Shown one piece after another: positions 15,622 through 22,466 of a DNA stretch of 44,537 bases. The notes beneath the pieces were generated by a model. The model did not search any database and had not been told where the DNA came from. It saw nothing but the letters and a program-made list of their open reading frames with translations. Location: contig CAJUCO010000018.1 in the NCBI GenBank assembly GCA_910585245.1, positions 1 through 44,537 of the forward strand, read 5' to 3'. Origin of the DNA: an uncultured Oscillibacter sp. (GTDB taxonomy: Bacteria > Bacillota > Clostridia > Oscillospirales > Oscillospiraceae). Made by a program: the position numbers and the translations under genes. How positions within the stretch are numbered: the stretch's first letter is position 1; every line of letters begins with the position of its first letter.

Positions 15622-16341
15622 ATGCAGTTAAACGGAGTCGAATACAACGATTATGACGACCAGAATTTAAACGCCTATGCCGGAGAGTCCATTGGTCTCT
15701 ATACGGCCAAGGCCTTTTTCTGGATGTTCCTGGGGTTACTCACTACCTTCGCCGTGGCCTTCTTTGGATACGCCACGGGAACCATTCTCTACGTCTTCGC
15801 CATTCCCTATTTCCACATTGTCCTGCTGGTGGTGCAGCTGGGGGTGGTCATGTTCCTGTCCGCCCGGCTCCATAAGCTCCGGGTGGGAACCGCCAGAGCG
15901 TTGTTCTTTGTCTACGCGGCGGTGACCGGAGTGGTCTTCTCGGCCTACTTCCTGATTTTCAGTATGCTGAGCCTGATTCTGGTTTTCGCCATGACGGCGG
16001 TGTATTTCGGGGCCATGGCCCTGTATGGCTACCGGACCCAGACAGACCTCACCCGTTTGCGGCCCATTCTGGTGGGCGGGCTGATCTTCCTGATTGTCTG
16101 CGGACTGCTGTCCATGTTCCTCCCCCTGGGGATGATGGACCGGGTGGTTTGCCTCATCGGCGTCGCCATTTTCCTGGGCTTCACCGCCTATGACACCCAG
16201 AAGATCAAGGCCTTCTACACCGCCTATCAGGGGGACCAGGCCATGTTGGAGCGGGCGTCCATCTACTCCGCCTTGGAGCTGTATCTGGACTTTATCAACC
16301 TGTTTTTGTATCTCCTCCGTTTCCTGGGAAAGAAGAAATAA
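15622..16341 (+). CDS. Bax inhibitor-1 / YccA family membrane protein
   Basis: A 239-aa protein with a short hydrophilic N terminus and seven hydrophobic helices, as in the Bax-inhibitor-1/YccA/YetJ family. Bacterial members such as YetJ are pH-dependent calcium-leak channels, and YccA interacts with FtsH; which applies here is unknown. Family hallmarks are GFTAYDTQKIK near the C terminus and SALELYLDFINLFLYLLR, the last helices. The start at 15622 is preceded by GGGAGGGA; an in-frame ATG at 15589 lies upstream of that site. A strong hairpin follows the gene. Confidence 0.93.
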   Translation: MQLNGVEYNDYDDQNLNAYAGESIGLYTAKAFFWMFLGLLTTFAVAFFGYATGTILYVFAIPYFHIVLLVVQLGVVMFLSARLHKLRVGTARALFFVYAAVTGVVFSAYFLIFSMLSLILVFAMTAVYFGAMALYGYRTQTDLTRLRPILVGGLIFLIVCGLLSMFLPLGMMDRVVCLIGVAIFLGFTAYDTQKIKAFYTAYQGDQAMLERASIYSALELYLDFINLFLYLLRFLGKKK

Positions 16342-16354
16342 TCGGCACAAAAAA

Positions 16355-16376
16355 GGCCCCGCCGAAAGGCGGGGCC
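16355..16376. terminator. Bidirectional terminator between convergent genes
   Basis: A 9-bp GC stem GGCCCCGCC with GGCGGGGCC and GAAA loop. Six T residues follow on the minus strand and a weaker T tract on the plus strand. It ends both the Bax-inhibitor gene and the SufCB operon. Confidence 0.8.
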
Positions 16377-16443
16377 TCCGTTTATCCAAAAGCACGGGAA
16401 AGGGATGCAACGGGATGCGGAGATGCAAGAACCCAATTTCTCC

Positions 16444-17367
16444 TCAGGCCAGGAAGCCCTTCAAAATGCAGTCCTCGGCCTCCTCCTCGGTGAGGCCCAG
16501 GGTCTCCAGTTTCAAAAGCTGGTCCCCGGCGATTTTGCCGATGGCCGCCTCGTGGACCAGTTGGGCCTCGGTGCAGTTGGCGGTGATGGCGGGAATGGAT
16601 TTGATTTTCGCCTCTCCCATGATGATGGAGTCACACTGGACATGGCCAAAGCACTGGGCGTTGCCCACCATCCGGGGATAGAATACCTGCTGGGAGTGGT
16701 CCTGGGCCACGGAGCGGGAGATGACCCGGCCCTTGGAATCCTCGCCGTCCAGGATAATCTCCATGTCGCTCTCCGCCGTCTGATCTCCGTGGGTCAAAAG
16801 CCGCTCGGTGACCACGGCTTCCGCGCCCTTGCCACAGACTATTTTGGTTCCGCGCTTTGTGGAGTCGATGCCCCGGATCTGGACGGTCTCCATCTGAATG
16901 GAGGCCCCCTCTTCCAGATAGACCACGGTCTCCGGGTTCATCACCCGGCCGCCCGTGCCGTCTCCTTCTCCGTAGTGCTTCTCGGTGTAACGGACTTTGG
17001 AGCCCTTGCCCACGTAGAAGGTATGGACGCCGTCGTGGCGGGATTCCGCTTCGCCGCAGTTGTGGATGCCGCAGCCCGCCACAATGTCTACATCACAGCC
17101 CTCGCCAATGAAAAAGTCATTGTATACCATCTCCCGAAGGCCGGATTTCGTGATGATGACGGGGATATAGCAGGTCTCTCCCACGGTGCCGGGTTTGACC
17201 CGGATGTCGATACCGGGCTTGTCCTCTTTGGGGGTAATTTCAATGTGCTCCGTGGATTGGCGGCCGTCACAGCCGGAGTCCTTGCGAATATTGAAGGCCC
17301 CCACGGGTTTGCCGATGAGGTCCGCGATTTTTTCCAATAGGGCGCGGTCGATTTCGGTGTCCATCAT
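16444..17367 (-). CDS. SufB/SufD-like Fe-S scaffold protein (two-gene SufCB/SmsCB type)
   Basis: A 307-aa protein matching the conserved beta-helix core and C-terminal helices of SufB/SufD (for example PAITANCTEAQLVHEAAIGKI near residue 270). It lacks the long N-terminal region of SufB from full suf operons. With the adjacent SufC-like ATPase it forms the minimal two-component Fe-S assembly system found in many anaerobes, sometimes called SMS; no sufS, sufU or sufE gene is adjacent. The start codon overlaps the SufC stop (TAATG) and has GGAGG upstream, so translation is coupled. It presumably builds clusters for Fe-S-rich enzymes such as the hydrogenase and Por encoded in this window. Confidence 0.88.
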   Translation of the reverse strand: MMDTEIDRALLEKIADLIGKPVGAFNIRKDSGCDGRQSTEHIEITPKEDKPGIDIRVKPGTVGETCYIPVIITKSGLREMVYNDFFIGEGCDVDIVAGCGIHNCGEAESRHDGVHTFYVGKGSKVRYTEKHYGEGDGTGGRVMNPETVVYLEEGASIQMETVQIRGIDSTKRGTKIVCGKGAEAVVTERLLTHGDQTAESDMEIILDGEDSKGRVISRSVAQDHSQQVFYPRMVGNAQCFGHVQCDSIIMGEAKIKSIPAITANCTEAQLVHEAAIGKIAGDQLLKLETLGLTEEEAEDCILKGFLA

Positions 17368-18104
17368 TACGCCATCGCCTCCTTTGTCAATACCGGGCAC
17401 CCGGCCAGGGTGTCCGCCAGAATTTGGGGCAGAATTTCCGCCGGAGTCCCCCGGTGGCGGAGCCGTCCCTCTCCCACCACGATGACCTCGTCCGCCAGGG
17501 AGATGATCCGCTCTTGATGGGAGATGATGATCATGGTGGCCCCTCCGGCGGCGTGGAGCTGTTCAAAGGTCTCCGTCAGCCGGGTGAAGGACCACAGGTC
17601 GATGCCCGCCTCCGGCTCGTCGAAAATCATCAGCGCGGCGTTCCGGGCCAGGATAGAGGCGATTTCAATACGCTTCACCTCGCCGCCGGAGAGGGAGGCA
17701 TCCACCTCCCGGTCCAAATAGTCGTTGGCACAGAGGCCAACCCGGGTGAGGTATTGGCAGCAGCGGTCCTTGGAAAGTCTCTGATCTCCGCTGGCCAGGG
17801 TCAAAAGATCCCGGACGGTCAGCCCTTTGAACCGGGGGGGCTGCTGAAAGCCGTAGCTGATGCCAAGCTGCGCCCGCTCCGTGATGCCCAGGGCCGTGAT
17901 GTCCTGCCCGTTCCAGAGTATCTGCCCGGCAGTGGGTCTCACCAGGCCCATAATGCTTTTTGCCAGTGTGGTTTTCCCGCCGCCGTTGGGGCCGGTGAAA
18001 ACCACCAGCCGCCCGTCGCCGACGGTGAGGGAGATATCGTTTAATATGCCCAGCTCCCCGCCGTCCTCGTGGACGGCGTAGCTGAGGTGTCTCAGTTCCA
18101 GCAT
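17367..18104 (-). CDS. sufC: SufC-like ABC ATPase for Fe-S cluster assembly
   Basis: A soluble ABC ATPase of 245 aa that works with SufB/SufD-type scaffolds rather than a membrane transporter. Walker A is GPNGGGKTT, the ABC signature is LSGGEVKRIEIA and Walker B is LMIFDEPEAGID, followed by the switch His (IISHQER). The DEPEAGID form is typical of SufC (DEPDSGLD-type). The start at 18104 has GGAGG 7 nt upstream. It is the first gene of a two-gene operon with its own promoter. Confidence 0.92.
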   Translation of the reverse strand: MLELRHLSYAVHEDGGELGILNDISLTVGDGRLVVFTGPNGGGKTTLAKSIMGLVRPTAGQILWNGQDITALGITERAQLGISYGFQQPPRFKGLTVRDLLTLASGDQRLSKDRCCQYLTRVGLCANDYLDREVDASLSGGEVKRIEIASILARNAALMIFDEPEAGIDLWSFTRLTETFEQLHAAGGATMIIISHQERIISLADEVIVVGEGRLRHRGTPAEILPQILADTLAGCPVLTKEAMA

Positions 18105-18138
18105 GAGGGTTCCTCCTTTGCGTGCTGTGTCAGACAGC

Positions 18139-18167
18139 ATTCTACCAGATCCAGCAGGAGAATGCAA
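18139..18167 (-). promoter_or_regulatory. Promoter of the SufCB operon
   Basis: Minus-strand TTGCAT and TAGAAT separated by 17 bp, about 35 bp upstream of the SufC start codon. Confidence 0.6.
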
Positions 18168-18286
18168 CGAATGCCTTGGGATTTCCCCTATATTTTACCC
18201 AAAAGCGCCCCATCTATCTGTTGCAGACGCAACAGTAGCGGATTTTTCCCTCCTCGCATATACTGGCAGGAAAAGGAGGGACCCCC

Positions 18287-18961
18287 ATGGAACATACGAC
18301 CCAAACCCCGGAAGTTTACGATTTTCGCCAGTATGACCGTATTTGGCAGCGGGTAGCCCCGGATTTGGAGCCCTATCCCGGTATGATGGCGCGGCAAGAG
18401 GCCGCCGTTTCCACCGCTCCGCTTCCTGTTGCCGCGCCCACGACTCCGGTTCCCACCATACCCCCCGTTCCGGAGAGCCCCGCCGTCCCCGTTCCGGCGG
18501 GACCGGAGCTTCCCGGCGCGGAGCGAAATCCCTGCTGCATGGGTACGGAGGCGGCGGAGATGCTGGGGGTTATCACCGGCTACATCGAGGTGGCGCTGTC
18601 GGACCGGCGGTATCTCCTGGCCCTGGTCCGGCAGGCCCCGTCCTGGGCCCGGCAGACCTTGAGGGATATGGCGGCGGACCTCCAGTCCCAAGCCCGGCGG
18701 CTCATGACGGCGTACTACCTCATCACAGGGCAGCGCTACCGCCCCAGTCTCAGCACAGAGCGGATCTACGTGGGCCGCTGGTGCCCCGCCCTCCGGGAGC
18801 GCTATCACGCGGCGGCGTGCGGTGGTTTCAACTACGCCCGCTCCGCCGAGGACTCCATAGACCCCTGCCTTGCCAAGCTCTTTGAGGAGATGAGCAAGGA
18901 ATCCTACCGCCACGCGGAGGAGCTGATGGGACTGCTGCAAAGAAGCCTGCAAAACCCATGA
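18287..18961 (+). CDS. Ferritin-like domain protein
   Basis: A 224-aa protein in two parts. Residues 1-80 are a variable, proline-rich linker (PVAAPTTPVPTIPPVPESP) behind a conserved N-terminal segment (VYDFRQYDRIWQRV). Residues 85-224 are helical and resemble ferritin-like or rubrerythrin-type four-helix proteins of clostridia, but the usual ExxH metal ligands are not clearly all present. Any iron or peroxide role is therefore uncertain. The start is preceded by AAAAGGAGGG. It diverges from the Fe-S assembly operon, which would suit a link to iron or oxidative stress. A terminator hairpin begins 7 bp after the stop. Confidence 0.65.
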   Translation: MEHTTQTPEVYDFRQYDRIWQRVAPDLEPYPGMMARQEAAVSTAPLPVAAPTTPVPTIPPVPESPAVPVPAGPELPGAERNPCCMGTEAAEMLGVITGYIEVALSDRRYLLALVRQAPSWARQTLRDMAADLQSQARRLMTAYYLITGQRYRPSLSTERIYVGRWCPALRERYHAAACGGFNYARSAEDSIDPCLAKLFEEMSKESYRHAEELMGLLQRSLQNP

Positions 18962-18967
18962 GAAAAC

Positions 18968-18995
18968 GGGCCCTCCGCCTTACGGCGGAGGGCCC
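18968..18995. terminator. Terminator hairpin, left copy flanking repeat B
   Basis: A perfect 12-bp stem, GGGCCCTCCGCC with loop TTAC and its complement. It begins 7 bp after the ferritin-like gene. A near-identical hairpin recurs 194 bp on at 19161-19188, on the other side of three-hairpin repeat B. Confidence 0.75.
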
Positions 18996-19030
18996 GCAGA
19001 GTATCGAAAAACCGTAAAAACCATCCCCGA

Positions 19031-19160
19031 CGGGAAGGAAGAGAGTTACGAGAGGAACCCAGGAAGGGTTCCTTTCGTTTTCAATCATAAGTTTTTAAAA
19101 CGTTTTTAAGCGTTTTGAAAACTTGCTCAGGCTGGCGAAAATTCTTTTTCGACAGCCTGA
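19031..19160 (+). repeat. Three-hairpin repeat, copy B
   Basis: Lead-in GGAAGGAAGAGAGTTA, then hairpin 1 (CGAGAGGAACCC 19049-19060 with GGGTTCCTTTCG 19066-19077), linker TTTTCAATCA, hairpin 2 (AAGTTTTTAAAACG at 19089 with CGTTTTGAAAACTT ending 19124), and hairpin 3 (CAGGCTG 19128-19134 with CAGCCTG 19153-19159). Core length is 111 bp, the same as copy C. Hairpin 1 differs from copy C by a compensated A-T to G-C pair. Confidence 0.85.
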
Positions 19161-19188
19161 CGGCCCTCCGCCTTATGGCGGAGGGCCC
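19161..19188. terminator. Terminator hairpin, right copy flanking repeat B
   Basis: GGCCCTCCGCC with loop TTAT and its complement, one loop base and one edge base different from the hairpin at 18968-18995. It starts directly after hairpin 3 of repeat B and ends 5 bp before the stop codon of the minus-strand zinc-ribbon gene. Confidence 0.7.
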
Positions 19189-19193
19189 GCCGG

Positions 19194-19412
19194 TCATCCC
19201 CAGGCCCGCTTGATCTCGTCCCGTTCGTGCTGGTTCTCCACCCAGTTTTCCAGGTATCCGCAGTCATGGCAGACATAGCGGGCCACGGGAATCCGCTTCA
19301 CCGTCAGCGCCCGGGTGAGGCAGATGCTGTTGGCAAGGTAGCGGTGAGCATCGTCCGGGACCCGGATAACGTCCGTAGAGCCGCAGACGGGGCAGCGTTT
19401 CGTGTTCTTCAT
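19194..19412 (-). CDS. Small zinc-ribbon protein
   Basis: A 72-aa protein with two Cys pairs in knuckle form, CPVCGS (residues 8-13) and CHDCGY (about 48-53), which should bind one zinc. The linker is rich in conserved-looking residues (TDVIRVPDDAHRYLANSICLTR). The function is unknown. It is the last gene of the GntR-ABC operon; its ATG directly follows the stop codon of the 29-residue peptide gene (TAA then ATG), so translation is probably coupled. Confidence 0.75.
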   Translation of the reverse strand: MKNTKRCPVCGSTDVIRVPDDAHRYLANSICLTRALTVKRIPVARYVCHDCGYLENWVENQHERDEIKRAWG

Positions 19413-19502
19413 TTATGTTCGGTCCTTCCACAGTTTCCAGAGCCGGTCCAGCAGCGGCAGCAGCAGGAGAAGCGGCAGCAAATGGTTGGGTACGTGAGGC
19501 AT
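19413..19502 (-). CDS. Short hydrophobic peptide (29 aa)
   Basis: A tiny open frame with a good ribosome site (AAGGGAG 8 nt before the ATG at 19502). It starts 13 bp after the ABC permease stop and ends immediately before the zinc-ribbon start codon. The peptide begins MPHVPNHLLPLLLLLPLLD and ends in a basic amphipathic stretch (RLWKLWKDRT), giving one membrane-spanning segment with a positively charged cytoplasmic end. It could be a small regulator or subunit of the ABC transporter, or only a coupling leader. Too short for homology calls. Confidence 0.5.
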   Translation of the reverse strand: MPHVPNHLLPLLLLLPLLDRLWKLWKDRT

Positions 19503-19515
19503 TGCGCGTCTCCCT

Positions 19516-20103
19516 TCAGTTCACCTGATAGAGCTTTATGGACAGGGGGATGGAAACCGCCGTGGCCGCCACCGCCGCCACGGGCAGCAGAGCCAGGGTG
19601 GGCACGGGAATACTGGGTAGCTCCTCCGCCATCCCGGCCGCCGCGCTACCCAGGAGCGCCACGCCGAAAACAACGATTATGAAGGCCCAGCGTCCCTTCT
19701 CCACGCCGAAGCGGAACACCATGGGCAGCGTGAAATCTAAGGCTATGACCCCGCCCAGAAAGCTCACGGCCCAGGTGGTCAGAGCGGAGGCCTCATGGGT
19801 GAAGACAGCCACCACCGTCTGAGCCGCCAGGCTCAGCACGATGGCCGCCGCCATGCTCAGCCAGCCCAGCACATACTTGCTCAGCACAATCTCCCGTTTG
19901 GAATAGGGCATCATGGCCGCCAGCTGGTCCCAGTGGCTGCGCTCGTCGTAGGCGATGGCCGTAAAGGGCATCATGGAGCACCAGACCGTCACGAAGACGC
20001 TGTTGAATACACCGCCCACCACGGACAGCAGAATCAGGATCAGCATGATCATCCGCATCTGCTTCCAGAGCACATAAAAATCTTTCAACACCAGGGCTTT
20101 CAT
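19516..20103 (-). CDS. ABC-2 type transporter permease
   Basis: A 195-aa integral membrane protein with about five or six hydrophobic helices. It begins with the cytoplasmic segment MKALVLKDFYVLWKQMR, typical of ABC-2 permeases encoded behind GntR(YtrA)-type regulators. The start at 20103 overlaps the stop of the ATPase gene by 4 nt (ATGA) and has AAAGGAG upstream. It should form the membrane channel with the preceding ATPase. Such systems often export antimicrobial peptides or affect the cell envelope; the substrate is unknown. Confidence 0.85.
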   Translation of the reverse strand: MKALVLKDFYVLWKQMRMIMLILILLSVVGGVFNSVFVTVWCSMMPFTAIAYDERSHWDQLAAMMPYSKREIVLSKYVLGWLSMAAAIVLSLAAQTVVAVFTHEASALTTWAVSFLGGVIALDFTLPMVFRFGVEKGRWAFIIVVFGVALLGSAAAGMAEELPSIPVPTLALLPVAAVAATAVSIPLSIKLYQVN

Positions 20104-20951
20104 TTTTTCGCTCCTTTCACCATAAAGAGGATGATATCCTCCACCGTCGCCCGCTCCAGCTCCAGCCCCGCCGGGACCTCCTCCCGCCGGACCAGGGCCC
20201 GGACCCCGCCGTAGCCGCTGGCCTCCCGGCCGATAACCGCCTCCTCCCGGAGGCTTTCCAGCTGCTCCGCCGTGCCGGCGAACACGCCGTAGGCCTCCAG
20301 CAGCCGGTCCTTCTCGTCGCAAAAGAGGAGCCGCCCCCTGTGCAGGAAGGCAATGTAATCACAGAGCTTCTCCAAATCGCTGAGGATATGGGAGGAGATC
20401 AAAATGGAGTGGTCCTCCTCCCGGGTGAACTCGTTGAAAATCTCCAGCACCTCGTCCCGGACGATGGGGTCCAGGCCGGAGGTGGCCTCGTCCAGAATCA
20501 GCAGCTTTGGCTGGTGGCTCAGGGCCACGGCAATGGCCAGCTTCATCTTCATGCCCCGGGAGAAGTCCTTAAAGGGCTTTTTCCCCGGCAGCTCGAAGCG
20601 GCGGAGGTAGCCGTCGTAGGTCCCCTGGTCCCAGCGTCTGTAGGTTGCCGCCATGACCTTCCCCACCTGGGCGGCGGTGAGGGTTTCCGGGTAATAGGCC
20701 TCGTCCAGAACAACGCCCACGTCCTCCTTCACGGCCCGGAACTCCGGGCTGGAGACGTCCACACCCAGAACCCCGGCGGTTCCGCTGTCGGGGCGGAGGG
20801 CGTTCATCAGCAGGCGAATCGTGGTGGACTTGCCCGCGCCGTTCTCTCCCACCAGGCCGCAGATGGTGCCGCTGGGCACCGTGAGAGTCAGGTCCTGAAT
20901 GGCAAACTCGCCAAAAGACTTGTGGATATGGTTTAGTTCAATGGCGTTCAT
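20100..20951 (-). CDS. ABC transporter ATP-binding protein
   Basis: A 283-aa ATPase of the drug/peptide-export type (YtrB-like). Walker A is GENGAGKSTT, the signature is the degenerate FSRGMKMKL, Walker B is LLILDEATSGLDP and the switch His is in SSHILSD. A C-terminal extension of about 70 residues is common in this group. The gene overlaps both neighbours by 4 nt (ATGA at each junction), so regulator, ATPase and permease form one translationally coupled operon. Confidence 0.93.
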   Translation of the reverse strand: MNAIELNHIHKSFGEFAIQDLTLTVPSGTICGLVGENGAGKSTTIRLLMNALRPDSGTAGVLGVDVSSPEFRAVKEDVGVVLDEAYYPETLTAAQVGKVMAATYRRWDQGTYDGYLRRFELPGKKPFKDFSRGMKMKLAIAVALSHQPKLLILDEATSGLDPIVRDEVLEIFNEFTREEDHSILISSHILSDLEKLCDYIAFLHRGRLLFCDEKDRLLEAYGVFAGTAEQLESLREEAVIGREASGYGGVRALVRREEVPAGLELERATVEDIILFMVKGAKK

Positions 20952-21328
20952 AGGTTCTCCTCCTCCAATAGGACGCGCAACATCTCGAATAGTTCTTCCA
21001 CTGTCAGGCCGCAGGTCTTTGCCAAAGCGGCGGCGGCGCTCAGGTGGCCTTCCAGCTCCCGGAGCTGCTGCTCCCGGATCAGGTCCAGATTCTTCTCCGC
21101 CACAAAGCAGCCCTTCCCGGCCACGGTGTAGAGAAAACCCTCGGCCTCCAGCTCGTCATAGGCCCGCTTGGTGGTGATGACGGAAATTTTCAAATCCTTG
21201 GCCAGGGCCCGGATGGAGGGCAGGGCCTCCCCCGGGGTCAGGACCCCGGCGATGATCTGGGCCTTGAGCTGGGAGTAGATCTGCTCATAGATGGGTTGGC
21301 CTCCGGTGTTGCGAATGATGATTTCCAT
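20948..21328 (-). CDS. GntR-family regulator, YtrA type
   Basis: A 126-aa repressor with an N-terminal winged helix-turn-helix (PIYEQIYSQLKAQIIAGVL through SIRALAKDL and TTKRAYDELEAEGF) and a short C-terminal helical tail instead of a large effector domain. This is the YtrA subfamily, which usually represses its own ABC transporter operon. A perfect inverted repeat lies across its promoter and is the likely operator. The start at 21328 has GGAGG 7 nt upstream. Confidence 0.92.
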   Translation of the reverse strand: MEIIIRNTGGQPIYEQIYSQLKAQIIAGVLTPGEALPSIRALAKDLKISVITTKRAYDELEAEGFLYTVAGKGCFVAEKNLDLIREQQLRELEGHLSAAAALAKTCGLTVEELFEMLRVLLEEENL

Positions 21329-21345
21329 GGATGTTCCTCCGCTTT

Positions 21346-21386
21346 ACTGTTCATATACAGTATACACAGAATGAACAGTTTGTCAA
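21346..21386 (-). promoter_or_regulatory. Promoter and operator of the GntR-ABC operon
   Basis: Minus-strand TTGACA (21386-21381) and TATACT (21364-21359) are 16 bp apart. A perfect 9-bp inverted repeat, ACTGTTCAT (21346-21354) and ATGAACAGT (21371-21379), spans the -10 region and spacer. The position is right for autorepression by the YtrA-type regulator. Confidence 0.65.
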
Positions 21387-21471
21387 GGGGATCCGGCAAA
21401 AATTTTCCTGGGAAATCCCTTTCGGTTGTGGTATACTACCCCTGGAAAGCCGGCGGGAGGAGGGACAGGCT

Positions 21472-22452
21472 ATGAAAACCGTCAGCGGCGCCAGCAATTG
21501 GAAACTGATTTTCCGCCGGGAGGGGGAGGGCGTTGTCATTCTCCGGGCGGGGACCCCTGATGCCCGGGCCGTGTTGCCGGAGCGGCTCTTTGATTTGCCT
21601 GTGACGGCTCTGGGGGACCGGGCCCTGGCTCCGGAGCGGCAGTCTGCTCCGCCGCCTGCCGGGGCGGAGTGCCTTCGAATCACCTGTGGCTGTTCGGAGG
21701 GGGAGTGGGACAACCGCCGCCTTCGAGATCTCACCTTGCCGGAGACGTTGAAGACCGTGGGGGACTACGCGCTGTTGAACTGTTCCGCCTTAAAGACCCT
21801 CCGTATTCACGACGGCGTCACCCACTGGGGCGGCGGGGTGGTGATGAACTGCCGCCAGCTGGATACGCTTCATCTTACCCGGAGGGGCACGGACCAGGGA
21901 GAGGCCCTGGCCTGGTTTGCCGGGGAGCTGAGCCGGGAGCTGGACGTGACGGTTTACAGCCCCGGCGGGGAGACGGTGCGGCTATTGTTTCCGGAGTATA
22001 CGGAGCTCTATGAGGAGAACTGCCCCGCCCACCATTTTGACTACTTCATCTCCGGCCCAGGCTATCCCTATCACCACTGTTTCCGGCAAAAACGCCTGTC
22101 GCTCAAAGAGTACGACGCCCTCTGGCGGGATTTTCTGGGCATGGAGCACGACGGTTCCGCCGCTCTCCGGCTGGCCTGGTACCGCCTTCGCTGGCCTGGG
22201 GAGCTGGGAGAGACGGCGGAGGCGGGCTATCGCGCCTATTTGAAAGAACACGCGGGGGAGGCCCTCCGCCTTTTGCTGGAGGAGGGAGAAGCCCTCTCCC
22301 TGCTGCTGGAGTTGACGGAGCCGGACCGGGAGACCCTCTTGGCCGCCTGTGCCCTGGCCCGGGAGAGAGGAGCCACAGCGGCCCTGGCGGCGCTGCTGGA
22401 GGAACAGCACCGCCGTTTCCCGGCCGGACTGGAAAAAACCTTTACACTGTAG
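21472..22452 (+). CDS. BspA-type leucine-rich repeat protein
   Basis: A 326-aa protein. Residues 60-160 contain leucine-rich repeats of the BspA/TpLRR type (LTLPETLKTVGDYALLNCSALKTLRIHDGV pattern, shown here only in outline), and the C-terminal 120 residues are helical and rich in Leu, Ala and Glu. No signal peptide is visible, so this copy seems cytoplasmic, unlike the surface-anchored BspA proteins. The start at 21472 has GGAGGAGGG upstream; only a -10-like TATACT (21432-21437) marks its promoter. It leads a co-directional cluster with the VWA protein 14 bp downstream, so it may recognise a protein partner for that system. Confidence 0.72.
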   Translation: MKTVSGASNWKLIFRREGEGVVILRAGTPDARAVLPERLFDLPVTALGDRALAPERQSAPPPAGAECLRITCGCSEGEWDNRRLRDLTLPETLKTVGDYALLNCSALKTLRIHDGVTHWGGGVVMNCRQLDTLHLTRRGTDQGEALAWFAGELSRELDVTVYSPGGETVRLLFPEYTELYEENCPAHHFDYFISGPGYPYHHCFRQKRLSLKEYDALWRDFLGMEHDGSAALRLAWYRLRWPGELGETAEAGYRAYLKEHAGEALRLLLEEGEALSLLLELTEPDRETLLAACALARERGATAALAALLEEQHRRFPAGLEKTFTL

Positions 22453-22466
22453 AAGGACCGGGGTTT

